Shown here in pieces: positions 16,448 to 24,543 of a DNA stretch of 52,102 bases. Under the pieces are notes generated by a model. That model was not told the DNA's origin and made no database searches. It worked only from the letters and a program-made list of their open reading frames with translations. Each line of letters opens with the position of its first letter. Positions within the stretch are counted from its first letter, which is position 1. Source of the stretch: Flammeovirga aprica JL-4. Its GTDB lineage: Bacteria > Bacteroidota > Bacteroidia > Cytophagales > Flammeovirgaceae. Where the stretch lies: assembly GCF_012844305.1 (NCBI RefSeq), contig NZ_JABANE010000063.1, forward strand, positions 1 to 52,102, given 5' to 3'. The position numbers and the translations under genes are program-made.

Positions 16448-17758
16448 GTGGAAAGTACAACAGTTAAATACAAGGTTAAAGATATTTCTTTAGCTGACTG
16501 GGGAAGAAAAGAAATTGAACTGGCTGAAGCAGAAATGCCAGGTTTAATGTCTTTAAGAGAAGAGTTCGGACCTTCTAAGCCATTGAAAGGTGCTAGAATT
16601 GCTGGATGTCTTCACATGACTATTCAAACAGCCGTTTTAATCGAGACTCTTGTTGAGTTAGGTGCTGAGGTAACATGGTCATCATGTAACATATTCTCAA
16701 CTCAAGACCAAGCAGCGGCAGCAATTGCAGCGGCAGGTGTTCCAGTTTATGCTTGGAAAGGTTTAACTGAGGAAGAGTTTGATTGGTGTATTGAGCAAAC
16801 TTTACACGCTTTCGAAGACGGTAAGCCTCTAAACATGATCTTAGATGATGGTGGAGACCTTACTAACATGGTTTTCGACCGTTACCCTGAATTAGTAAGC
16901 GGTATCAAAGGTCTTTCTGAAGAAACTACAACAGGTGTATTGAGATTACATGACCGTGAGAAAAACGGTACTTTACCAATCCCTGCTATCAATATCAACG
17001 ACTCAGTAACAAAGTCTAAGTTTGATAACAAATACGGATGTAAAGAATCATTAGTAGACGGTATCCGTCGTGCTACTGACGTAATGATTGCAGGTAAAGT
17101 TGCAGTTGTTGCTGGTTACGGTGATGTAGGTAAAGGTTCTGCTGCTTCATTAAGAGGTGCAGGTGCTCGTGTTATCGTTACTGAAATCGATCCAATCTGT
17201 GCTTTACAAGCTGCAATGGACGGTTTTGAAGTGAAGAAAATGGATGACGCTATTTTAGAAGGTGATATCGTTGTTACTACTACTGGTAACAAAGACATCG
17301 TTGTAGGTCGTCACTTCGAGAAAGTAAAAGATAAAGCTATCGTTTGTAACATCGGTCACTTCGACAACGAAATCGATATGGCTTGGTTAAACGAGACTTA
17401 TGGTGACACTAAAGTGAACATCAAACCTCAAGTAGACAAGTACACTGTTGCTTCAGGAAATGATGTAATCATCTTAGCAGAAGGTAGATTAGTAAACTTA
17501 GGTTGTGCTACTGGCCACCCTTCGTTTGTAATGTCTAACTCTTTCACTAACCAAACTTTAGCACAGCTTGAGTTATGGCAAAATACTGATCAGTACGAAA
17601 ATAAAGTTTACATGTTACCTAAGCACTTAGATGAGAAAGTAGCAAGACTTCATTTAGCGAAGATCGGTGTTGAGTTAGAGACACTTTCAGAAGATCAAGC
17701 AAATTACATCGGTGTAAAAGTAGATGGTCCTTACAAAGTGGAGCACTACCGTTACTAA
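16448..17758 (+). CDS. ahcY: adenosylhomocysteinase
   Basis: 436 aa, the usual length for bacterial S-adenosylhomocysteine hydrolase. It splits S-adenosylhomocysteine into homocysteine and adenosine, which keeps methyl transfer reactions running. Visible features: the substrate region with CLHMTIQTAVLIETL (about 55-69), ILDDGGD, the catalytic Lys/Asp region near INDSVTKSKFDN, the NAD-binding GYGDVGKGSA motif (about 223), GNKDIV, and the C-terminal YKVEHYRY end that reaches into the partner subunit. The start codon is GTG. Codon use is even and strongly biased, as in highly expressed genes. It is monocistronic with its own promoter and terminator. Confidence 0.98.
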   Translation: MESTTVKYKVKDISLADWGRKEIELAEAEMPGLMSLREEFGPSKPLKGARIAGCLHMTIQTAVLIETLVELGAEVTWSSCNIFSTQDQAAAAIAAAGVPVYAWKGLTEEEFDWCIEQTLHAFEDGKPLNMILDDGGDLTNMVFDRYPELVSGIKGLSEETTTGVLRLHDREKNGTLPIPAININDSVTKSKFDNKYGCKESLVDGIRRATDVMIAGKVAVVAGYGDVGKGSAASLRGAGARVIVTEIDPICALQAAMDGFEVKKMDDAILEGDIVVTTTGNKDIVVGRHFEKVKDKAIVCNIGHFDNEIDMAWLNETYGDTKVNIKPQVDKYTVASGNDVIILAEGRLVNLGCATGHPSFVMSNSFTNQTLAQLELWQNTDQYENKVYMLPKHLDEKVARLHLAKIGVELETLSEDQANYIGVKVDGPYKVEHYRY

Positions 17759-17792
17759 GAATTGATCAGACACTGTCTGTTTAAAAATATAG

Positions 17793-17824
17793 AGCTAGTT
17801 CATTGATTTGAGCTAGCTTTTTTT
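17793..17824 (+). terminator. intrinsic terminator of ahcY
   Basis: A 10-bp stem (17793-17802 with 17809-17818, one wobble) has a 6-base loop, followed by a run of T to 17824. Confidence 0.8.
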
Positions 17825-17915
17825 GTGCCTTAATTTTAGAGTAAACCAACGCCTGTTATCATTTGTGGGTCAATAGAGTAGTGTCAATGAACTATTTACA
17901 AAACTATAACTCTAA

Positions 17916-18797
17916 ATGAATTACTTCTTCAGCCTTTTTATTCTTTTATTCATTCATCAGCTTACTTACAGTCAAACAGCTTTTAATGGTCAAATTAAAA
18001 GTGAAGAATCAGACAATGTAATACCTTATGTCAATATTGGTTTAGCCGATAAAGGTATTGGGACTATTTCAGATCAAAAGGGAAATTTTGTACTAAAAAT
18101 ACCTTCAGGTATAGATGAAAAGGAGATAGTGACATTTTCTTGTATTGGCTATAAAACGAAGGGAATTTCAATCGAAAAACTTCATCATACTTCTGAAATC
18201 TTATTGAAGAAGGACACGGTTTTTCTAGAGACCGTGAGTGTTACTTCTGAAAATCATAAAGAGAAGAACCCTAAACCTAAAAAGCTAGGGAAGGCCTATA
18301 CTTTGCTCGCTTTTTTTCATAATAATTTTTTTATCTACGGAGAGGTTGAGTCTAATCATATAGGGAAAGAAAGAGGAATGATTCTTCCAGTAAAGAAAAA
18401 TTGCTTACTACAATCTCTTAATTTTCACGTCAGCAGTAATGAATATAGGTTTGTCAAATTCCGCTTACATTTTTATACAATAGAAAACGGTGAGCCTGCT
18501 GAACTAATCAATGATCAAGACATTATTTTCAAGATAGAGAATCAGTTTAGAGGCTGGCATAAAGTTGATTTGAAACCTTACAGCATTCATCTTGATAAAA
18601 GCTTAGAAAATGTTGGGGTTTCATTGCAATGGATAGATAGTGAAAATACGGATAAAGAGAGTAAGTTTTTCTCTATATCTGCGACTCCTCTGTCTTCAGC
18701 TCGTCATATTGCAAGAGAAAAGGTATTAGGCAAATGGAAAGTGAGCAAATTCAAACTTAATTTTTATCTGGATTACTTGGAGGAAGAAAACCTCTAA
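17916..18797 (+). CDS. secreted protein with carboxypeptidase-regulatory-like domain
   Basis: 293 aa with a signal peptide (1-19, ends TYSQ). Residues about 22-110 form a CarbopepD_reg_2-type beta sandwich, shown by FNGQIKSEESDNVIPYVNIGL, GTISDQKGNFVLKIP, VTFSCIGYKT and the LETVSV ending that in TonB-dependent receptors leads into the plug. Here no plug or barrel follows. Instead there is a 170-residue beta-rich region (LNFHVSSNEYRFVKFRLHFY, GWHKVDLKPYSIHLD) that I do not recognise. This is a common unassigned layout in Bacteroidota, probably periplasmic or surface located. No partner gene is adjacent. Confidence 0.75.
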   Translation: MNYFFSLFILLFIHQLTYSQTAFNGQIKSEESDNVIPYVNIGLADKGIGTISDQKGNFVLKIPSGIDEKEIVTFSCIGYKTKGISIEKLHHTSEILLKKDTVFLETVSVTSENHKEKNPKPKKLGKAYTLLAFFHNNFFIYGEVESNHIGKERGMILPVKKNCLLQSLNFHVSSNEYRFVKFRLHFYTIENGEPAELINDQDIIFKIENQFRGWHKVDLKPYSIHLDKSLENVGVSLQWIDSENTDKESKFFSISATPLSSARHIAREKVLGKWKVSKFKLNFYLDYLEEENL

Positions 18798-18828
18798 GCG
18801 AAAGCACTCTCAGAAGCTATTTTAATGT

Positions 18829-19028
18829 TTAAGCACAGGACAGAAAAGGGATATTTTTTGATGAAGAATGATGAATGAAGAAAAATGTGTAGTGTTCTGG
18901 TAAATAAAATGGTATTTATGATGGTGGATACCGTTACAGAGATGTTGTATTGCAACGTGCACACGGACCACAGTACAGATCACCTTGTCTTAATTCTTAA
19001 CTCTTCATTCAAAAAGTCCTAGTACTTA
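18829..19028. repeat. degenerate inverted-repeat element related to the 256-bp element
   Basis: The right end (AGTCCTAGTACTTA, about 19015-19028) is nearly identical to the right end at 6346-6360. The left end (TTAAGCACAGGACAGAAA, about 18829-18846) fits its partner less well. Inside are heptad-like runs (GATGAAGAATGATGAATGAAG near 18860-18880 and, reversed, 18990-19010). There is no coding content. It is a likely decayed family member. Confidence 0.35.
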
Positions 19029-19086
19029 TTACACTGTAAACTAAATTATGGCAATTAGAAATCAGGAGATTTCTGATGATCTGTAG

Positions 19087-19398
19087 GATACAAATGACGC
19101 TTATGCTTAACATTCGCGCCAATGGACTTTCTACTCTATTCATTTGGTAGTGCTCCCCCGGCCTTGAAGGGAAAAGCGTTAAGAATTTCATGTATTGAGC
19201 CGTTAAAAATGATTTTCTTGTTTGAGCTTTAGCGAGTTTAAAATCATTTAGGCGAGAGGAATGGAATTTAGCTTTTGACTTCAAAGCCTTGACTTTTTTG
19301 CTTCGTTTTTGTGTTAAGACAAAAATGAAGAAGAAGGTTGCTTGGAAGTAGAACATAAAAAGCTTACAGAAAAATCGATTGAAAGTTGACGAAAATTG
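19087..19398. repeat. intergenic repeat, long form (copy B)
   Basis: It has the same ordered core segments as 7335-7490 (GCTTAACATTCGCG at 19105-19118; TTTGGTAGTGCTCCCCCGGC; GAAGTAGAACATAAAA at 19345-19360; ATTGAAAGTTGACG), but with about 150 further bases between the CCCCGG and GAAGTAGAAC segments. The extra part contains a hairpin (TTCGTTTTTGT/ACAAAAATGAA, about 19303-19330). A minus-strand frame through it (about 19009-19356) has no start context or domain and is not a gene. With the element before it, this explains most of the 740-bp gap between 18797 and rpsP. Confidence 0.65.
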
Positions 19399-19416
19399 AA
19401 GAGTATTCTTAGCACA

Positions 19417-19449
19417 TAAAAAAGTCCTACCCTTGGGAGGGGTAGGACT
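19417..19449 (-). terminator. intrinsic terminator of rpsP
   Basis: A perfect 10-bp stem (19423-19432 with 19440-19449) has a 7-base loop, with a run of A on the plus strand before it, which reads as U on the rpsP transcript. The 3' untranslated region is about 90 nt. Confidence 0.85.
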
Positions 19450-19537
19450 ATATATTTTCGATTTGGGGCTTACAATAAACCTAGTTTACGGGGTAAATAC
19501 AACGGTATTCACCTTCGACTTAAGATTTGTGCTGGGA

Positions 19538-20107
19538 TTACTCAGCAGCTTCTTCAGTTGACTCTTCTGAAGCGTCCTCTGCAGGAGCCTCTTCAGCAGC
19601 TTCTTCAGCTTTTTTTGCAGCTTCAGCAGCGGCAGCAGCAGCAAGAGCTTCAGCCTCAGCTTTTTTCTCAGCTTCTTCAGCAGCCTTACGAGCAGCAATA
19701 CCAGCTTCTAATTCAGCTTTAACAGCAGCTTCAGCAGCAGCTTTCTTAGCTTCTAAATCAGCAGCATAAGCAGAAGATCTTTCTGACATCCAAGCGTCAA
19801 ATAATTGATCTGCCTCTTCTTGTGTTTTTGCACCTTTGTTAACACCAACTTGAAGGTGTTTCTTGTACATCGCACCAGCTTTAGAAAGAACCATACGAGC
19901 TGTATCAGTTGGTTGAGCACCATCTAATAACCACTTAGCTGCAGCTGCAGGATCGATATCGATAGTTGCAGGATCAGTGTTAGGGTTAAAAGTACCTAAT
20001 TTCTCGATGAAACGACCGTCACGTGGAGCTCTAGCGTCTGCTACTACTACGTTGTAAATAGGTCTTCTCTTACGGCCACGACGTGCCAAACGGATTTTTA
20101 CTGCCAT
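19538..20107 (-). CDS. rpsP: 30S ribosomal protein S16
   Basis: 189 aa. The start is set at ATG 20107 because MAVKIRLARRGRKRRP is the conserved N-terminus; the frame extends 19 codons further upstream through the leader. The S16 core covers about 1-85 (YNVVVADARAPRDGRFIEKLGTFNP...). It is followed by a roughly 100-residue tail rich in Ala, Glu and Lys that must form a long charged helix and ends in an acidic Ser/Glu stretch. Long tails of this sort are known for Bacteroidota S16 and are absent in E. coli S16 (about 82 aa). The leader has two hairpins with the same loop (see regulatory feature), which may allow autogenous control. Confidence 0.97.
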   Translation of the reverse strand: MAVKIRLARRGRKRRPIYNVVVADARAPRDGRFIEKLGTFNPNTDPATIDIDPAAAAKWLLDGAQPTDTARMVLSKAGAMYKKHLQVGVNKGAKTQEEADQLFDAWMSERSSAYAADLEAKKAAAEAAVKAELEAGIAARKAAEEAEKKAEAEALAAAAAAEAAKKAEEAAEEAPAEDASEESTEEAAE

Positions 20108-20130
20108 TTTTAAAGCAATTTGTGTGTTGG

Positions 20131-20182
20131 AAAGGAACTCGTCCTTTATGACACAGTTAAACATTGAGGAAACTCGTTCCCC
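20131..20182 (-). promoter_or_regulatory. rpsP leader with two hairpins sharing a CGAGU loop
   Basis: On the minus strand the leader contains GGAA-CGAGT-TTCC (20180-20168) and then AAAGGA-CGAGT-TCCTTT (20147-20131). Stems differ in length and sequence, yet the five-base loop is identical. The first hairpin begins within about 7 nt of the predicted start. The spacing and shared loop suggest a duplicated protein-binding site, possibly for S16 itself (inference). Confidence 0.5.
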
Positions 20183-20193
20183 TTAAAGCGGTG

Positions 20194-20201
20194 CAAATAT
20201 A
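20194..20201 (-). promoter_or_regulatory. -7 box of rpsP
   Basis: The minus strand reads TATATTTG followed by CACC, an exact TAnnTTTG with the GCAC extension also seen at the ribosomal RNA promoters of this window. The predicted start is near 20187. The -33 element is weak. Confidence 0.6.
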
Positions 20202-20386
20202 ATAGATTGAAACTTAAAGTACTACAGTTTTCTGTAAATAAAGACTTATCAAATTTTAATACTTGTCATTTATTTACAAATACACCTTACAAAATCATAA
20301 TTTATAACGCTTCCTTACTCACTTTTTTTAAACCTACACTTTATCAACTAACTTGCAGTCTCAAAGTTATAATTTAGATTACGTAC

Positions 20387-21010
20387 ATGAATCTCACATT
20401 AATTCTTATCATATTAAATGTTGGCATCAGTTATTATGCATGGCAAAAACCTGCCTTATTGGATAAAATGATGATGCAGCCTTATTTGGTGCAAAAGCAA
20501 AATCAATGGTACCGTTTTGTATCTTCTGCTTTTGTACATGGAAGTTGGATGCATCTTTTCTTCAATATGTTTACACTGTATTTCTTCGGGAGCAATATTG
20601 ATGCATGGTTTAATTATCTGTTAGGAGATCCAATTTTAGGGGCTGTAGCTTATTTTGGTCTATTTATATTAGGAGCTGTGGTTGCTGATATTCCAACTTT
20701 TCTTAAGCATAAGAATAATTATCACTATAGATCTTTAGGTGCTTCGGGCGGTGTTTCTGCTATTATTTTCGCAAGCATTTTATATACACCTTTAAATGAT
20801 ATCTGTTTATATGGAGTTTTATGTTTTCCAGGTTTCATTTGGGGTGCGATTTATCTGATTTATTCACAATATCAAACCAATAATATGGATAGTAATATCA
20901 ACCACTCAGCTCACTTATACGGTGCTTTGTTCGGTATTGTCTATGCTATTATTATTGAGCCTTCTTCAGTTCCTCATTTTATTCAGCAAATAGCTTCATG
21001 GAGATTTTAG
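20387..21010 (+). CDS. rhomboid family intramembrane serine protease
   Basis: 207 aa with about six membrane segments. The protease core motifs are present: HLFFNMFTLYFFG (His56 and Asn60) in the second segment, catalytic Ser120 in GASGG, and His176 in the last segment (NHSAHLYGALFG). It should cut membrane protein substrates within the bilayer; substrates are unknown. It overlaps the following DUF2062 gene by 13 bases, so the two are co-translated. It is the first gene of a run reaching mutY and possibly gldD. Confidence 0.92.
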   Translation: MNLTLILIILNVGISYYAWQKPALLDKMMMQPYLVQKQNQWYRFVSSAFVHGSWMHLFFNMFTLYFFGSNIDAWFNYLLGDPILGAVAYFGLFILGAVVADIPTFLKHKNNYHYRSLGASGGVSAIIFASILYTPLNDICLYGVLCFPGFIWGAIYLIYSQYQTNNMDSNINHSAHLYGALFGIVYAIIIEPSSVPHFIQQIASWRF

Positions 21011-21513
21011 AAAAAATCCGTCTTTCTGTCAAACATACAGTTACACACCGTGTTTTAGTACCGTTGCGTACACTATTAAGACAAGGTTTAACTCCTTCTA
21101 AACTAGCGTGGAGTTTTGCAGTAGGATTATTGATAGGTTCATCACCATTGTTGGGTTTTTGTACATGGATTTGTCTGATTGCCGCTTCAGTTTTAAGACT
21201 GAATCAACTGGCAATACAGATTGCCAACTATGCTATTTATCCTCTGCAAGTTCTTCTGATAGTTCCTTATATCGAACTAGGTTCATCATGGTTCGGAAAG
21301 AAAGCGGAAGGTGTGACTTTTGAAAAACTACAAGCGAGTATTGATGCAGGCTTATTGGAGGGTTTGAAAGAAATTGGTCTTTTGATGCTTCAAGGCGGTG
21401 CAGCTTGGTTAGTTGTAGCTTTGATTTTGGTGTATCCAATGAAGGTAATTTTAGAGAAAATATTTAGCAAGATGTTGACAAGAATGCAACATCTTGAAAA
21501 GGCAGAACAATAA
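20998..21513 (+). CDS. DUF2062 membrane protein
   Basis: 171 aa. The region TPSKLAWSFAVGLLIGSSPLLGFCTWICLIAASVLRLNQ (about 32-70) and the IYPLQVLLIVPYIELG segment are the hallmark of DUF2062, a family of inner-membrane proteins of unknown activity, sometimes fused to glycosyltransferases. Three or four membrane segments are seen. It overlaps the rhomboid gene by 13 bases and ends 2 bases before mutY, which points to one transcript. Confidence 0.85.
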   Translation: MEILEKIRLSVKHTVTHRVLVPLRTLLRQGLTPSKLAWSFAVGLLIGSSPLLGFCTWICLIAASVLRLNQLAIQIANYAIYPLQVLLIVPYIELGSSWFGKKAEGVTFEKLQASIDAGLLEGLKEIGLLMLQGGAAWLVVALILVYPMKVILEKIFSKMLTRMQHLEKAEQ

Positions 21514-21515
21514 CA

Positions 21516-22571
21516 ATGGACTTTTCGACACAGCTAATCAGCTGGTATGAACAAAATAAAAGGGATTTACCCTGGAGGCATACCAACGACCCTTATAAGA
21601 TTTGGCTTTCAGAAATAATACTACAGCAAACAAGAGTACAGCAAGGACTTCCTTACTATGAGAAGTTCCTTCAAAACTTCCCCACTGTCAAAGATTTTGC
21701 AGAAGCAGAGATTGACAAAATACTTCATCTGTGGCAGGGATTAGGTTATTATTCCAGAGCAAGGAATATGCATAAGGCCGCTAATGAAGTAATGGAACAA
21801 TGGGGAGGAAAATTCCCGGAGAATTACAAAGACTTGTTGACCTTGAAAGGGGTTGGTAAATATACAGCGGCGGCTATTGCTTCTTTTGCATTTGGAGAAA
21901 AAGTAGCCACAGTTGACGGAAACGTATATAGAGTACTTTCCAGAGTTTTTGACATAAAAGAAGACATTGCTTCAGGAAAAGGACAGAAAGTGTTTTCGGA
22001 AGTAGCCAATGAATTGATATCAGAAACCTCACCCGATATTTTCAATCAGGCACTCATGGAAATGGGAGCAATTCAATGTGTTCCAAAGAGTCCAAAATGT
22101 GAACCCTGCCCATTTGTTCAAGAATGTCTGGCAAGGGAGAATGACAGTATTGGAAGCCTTCCTGTAAAGCTAAAAAAGGTCAAAGTCACAGACCATTATT
22201 ATCAGTATCTCGTTATAGAATATAAAGGGAAATTGATGATGAAGAAAAGAGAAGGAAAAGGAATATGGAATGGACTTTATGACTTTCCTTTGATTCATCA
22301 TTCAGAGAAGGTAGAAGAGTTGAAAAAAGAGCAGGTGAAAGAACAGACACTTTTAGAGCTTTCATTTCCAGTTCATTATCAAAAATCGGAATCATATAAA
22401 CACATTCTTTCTCATCAAAGATTGTACATTGATTTTTATCATATCACTTTAGAAAATGAAATTGATCTGTCAAATGGTCAGTTTGATTATAAATGGTATG
22501 ATATTGATGCCATAAAAGATATCGGGAAGCCGATTATTATAGAGAATTATTTGTCGAAATATATTTATTAA
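21516..22571 (+). CDS. mutY: A/G-specific adenine DNA glycosylase
   Basis: 351 aa. It removes adenine mispaired with 8-oxoguanine. Catalytic Glu33 lies in SEIILQQTRV; the helix-hairpin-helix has KGVGKYTA (about 111-118); catalytic Asp134 is in ATVDGNVYRV; four Cys at 188, 195, 198 and 204 (C-x6-C-x2-C-x5-C) bind the 4Fe-4S cluster. The C-terminal NUDIX-like domain (about 225-345) recognises 8-oxoG. The length is normal. The order mutY-ssb-gldE-gldD is a conserved Bacteroidota neighbourhood. Confidence 0.96.
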   Translation: MDFSTQLISWYEQNKRDLPWRHTNDPYKIWLSEIILQQTRVQQGLPYYEKFLQNFPTVKDFAEAEIDKILHLWQGLGYYSRARNMHKAANEVMEQWGGKFPENYKDLLTLKGVGKYTAAAIASFAFGEKVATVDGNVYRVLSRVFDIKEDIASGKGQKVFSEVANELISETSPDIFNQALMEMGAIQCVPKSPKCEPCPFVQECLARENDSIGSLPVKLKKVKVTDHYYQYLVIEYKGKLMMKKREGKGIWNGLYDFPLIHHSEKVEELKKEQVKEQTLLELSFPVHYQKSESYKHILSHQRLYIDFYHITLENEIDLSNGQFDYKWYDIDAIKDIGKPIIIENYLSKYIY

Positions 22572-22666
22572 GTATTTTGTTGAATGGAAGAAAATCTTCA
22601 CATATTACATCATTAGACTTAATGATTCATATTTTAATTTATTATCGAAACAACTAAAAATACAAA

Positions 22667-23149
22667 ATGGCCGGAGTAAACAAAGTCATACTAGTAGGAC
22701 ACTTAGGTAGAGACCCAGAAGTTAGACACCTTGAAGGAGGTGCTAGCGTTGCTTCATTCTCTCTTGCAACAACTGAGAACTATACAGACAGAGATGGTAA
22801 TAAACAAAGTCAAACAGAATGGCACAACGTAGTAATGTGGAGAGGTTTGGCTACTATCGCAGAAAGATATTTGAAAAAAGGTAGTAAAATTTACGTAGAA
22901 GGTAAATTATCTACTCGTAGTTATGAAAAAGACGGTATTACTCGTTACACAACTGATGTTGTAGCTAGAGAGATGCAAATGCTGGATAATAGACCAGAAG
23001 GTCAAGACAGTGGTTATGTACCTCCAACTGCAGCTGATGCACCTGCAGCAGTAAACGCAACACCATCTGCACCAAGTGCTAGTCCTGCGGCGACACCTAC
23101 TCCTGATTTAAGTTCAACAGAAGGTGGTAACGACGACCTGCCTTTCTAA
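22667..23149 (+). CDS. ssb: single-stranded DNA-binding protein
   Basis: 160 aa. The OB-fold core (1-107) begins MAGVNKVILVGHLGRDPEVR and includes TEWHNVVMWRGLATIAERYLKKGSKIYVEGKL. A flexible Ala/Pro/Thr/Ser-rich linker follows, and the acidic tip ends DDLPF, which docks replication and repair partners. It acts at replication forks and in repair, next to mutY. It lies 95 bases after mutY, so it may have its own promoter, though none is clear. Confidence 0.97.
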   Translation: MAGVNKVILVGHLGRDPEVRHLEGGASVASFSLATTENYTDRDGNKQSQTEWHNVVMWRGLATIAERYLKKGSKIYVEGKLSTRSYEKDGITRYTTDVVAREMQMLDNRPEGQDSGYVPPTAADAPAAVNATPSAPSASPAATPTPDLSSTEGGNDDLPF

Positions 23150-23175
23150 TAGATTTTTGATTTTAAGAAACATAC

Positions 23176-24543
23176 ATGGAAGGTGATCCTTTAATACCAC
23201 TATTAGCGTTTATACTCAATGATATACCATTGGGTCCTTCACTGATAGTGGTGCTTTTACTTATTACTTCTGGCTTGATATCAGGTTCAGAAGTCGCATT
23301 TTTCTCCTTAACCGCTGATCAAGTCAAAGCGTGCCACGAAGACGACGATAATATCGGAAAGAGTGTTTTCGAGCTTTTACAAAAACCACAGGAGCTTTTA
23401 GCCACCATTTTGATCTGTAATAATTTTGTCAATGTAGCAGTTGTAATGATTTCAACTTTTATTGCATGGCAGATAGCTGATCAGATTGATATCCCAAGAG
23501 ACGGTATTGAGATTTTTATATCCCTGACTTTTGTGGTGACTGCATTAGTAGTCTTTATTGGTGAAATTGTACCTAAAATTTACGCAACAAACAACAGCCT
23601 GTTATTTGCCAAAAAAATGGTGATCTTCTGGGTAGTAGCCATCAAGATCTTTAAGCCGTTTGCTTACTTGCTTACAAGTATGGGCAATTACATGGAAAAA
23701 GCTTTAGCTAAAAGAAATTATAACCTTGAAGTTTCCGTACAGGAAATTGACCAAGCTGTAAATCTTGCCACTGATCAATCTGATGATAAAGCCACAGAAA
23801 TGTTGAAAGGCATCATCCGTTTTGGATCGAAAACAGTAAAGCAAATCATGGTTTCGAGAACGGACATGAATGCTTTGGACAAGTCGATTAATTTCCATGA
23901 ATTAATGGATACAATCAATAAGTCACGTTTTTCAAGACTGCCGGTTTACATCGATACTATTGACTCCTTATTTGGTGTATTATATATCAAAGACCTTCTT
24001 CCTTATTTAGATAAAAACGAGCATTTTGAATGGCAGCGTATCGTTCGCAAAGACATTTATTATGTTCCAGAATCAAAGAAAATTGATGAACTGCTACGTG
24101 ACTTCCAAGAGAGAAGAGTTCACATGGCTATCATTGTGGATGAATATGGAGGAACAACAGGATTGGTAACGCTTGAAGATATTATTGAGGAGATCGTAGG
24201 AGAAATCAATGATGAGTTTGATGCTGATTTACTAGAAAACTTCCAGACTGAAGACGCTTCCTTTATCTTTGACGGGAAAACGTCTTTGATTGATTTTGAA
24301 AGAATGGTGCTTCTTGATCCTGATTATTTTGATAAAGTAAAAGGAGAGTCGGAATCTTTGGGTGGGTTGATGCTGGAACTGCTTCAGGAAATGCCATCTA
24401 CAGGTAAAGAGATCGAATACAAAGGCATTACTTTTACGATCAAAGCGGTAGATAAGAAAAGAATCAAGACCGTTCATGTGAGGTTCCATGATGAAGAACA
24501 CATCAGAAGACTTCAGGAAGAATTCAATGAAGAAGAGAATTAA
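23176..24543 (+). CDS. gldE: gliding motility-associated protein GldE
   Basis: 455 aa, member of the CNNM/CorC-HlyC family. The N-terminal transmembrane domain (about 15-200) has the LITSGLISGSEVAFFSL and GEIVPKIYA motifs of the DUF21 domain. A CBS pair covers about 215-345 (VSRTDM, LPVYIDTIDSLFGVLYIKDLL, AIIVDEYGGTTGLVTLEDIIEEIVGEI). A CorC/HlyC-type domain ends the chain. In Flavobacterium, GldE is encoded next to GldD and supports gliding; family relatives act in Mg2+ or other ion handling. Its 3' end overlaps gldD. Confidence 0.95.
   Translation: MEGDPLIPLLAFILNDIPLGPSLIVVLLLITSGLISGSEVAFFSLTADQVKACHEDDDNIGKSVFELLQKPQELLATILICNNFVNVAVVMISTFIAWQIADQIDIPRDGIEIFISLTFVVTALVVFIGEIVPKIYATNNSLLFAKKMVIFWVVAIKIFKPFAYLLTSMGNYMEKALAKRNYNLEVSVQEIDQAVNLATDQSDDKATEMLKGIIRFGSKTVKQIMVSRTDMNALDKSINFHELMDTINKSRFSRLPVYIDTIDSLFGVLYIKDLLPYLDKNEHFEWQRIVRKDIYYVPESKKIDELLRDFQERRVHMAIIVDEYGGTTGLVTLEDIIEEIVGEINDEFDADLLENFQTEDASFIFDGKTSLIDFERMVLLDPDYFDKVKGESESLGGLMLELLQEMPSTGKEIEYKGITFTIKAVDKKRIKTVHVRFHDEEHIRRLQEEFNEEEN

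Noticed and set aside
19009..19356. Minus-strand frame of 115 codons
   Set aside because: It runs through the intergenic repeat, which also occurs in a shortened, out-of-frame form at 7335-7490. Low-complexity Lys/Ser sequence and no domain.
19527..19769. Plus-strand frame rich in Ala and Ser opposite rpsP, and a Leu/Lys-rich minus-strand frame nearby (19486-19698)
   Set aside because: Both are shadows of the biased Ala/Glu/Lys codons in the S16 tail. No start context and no recognisable fold.
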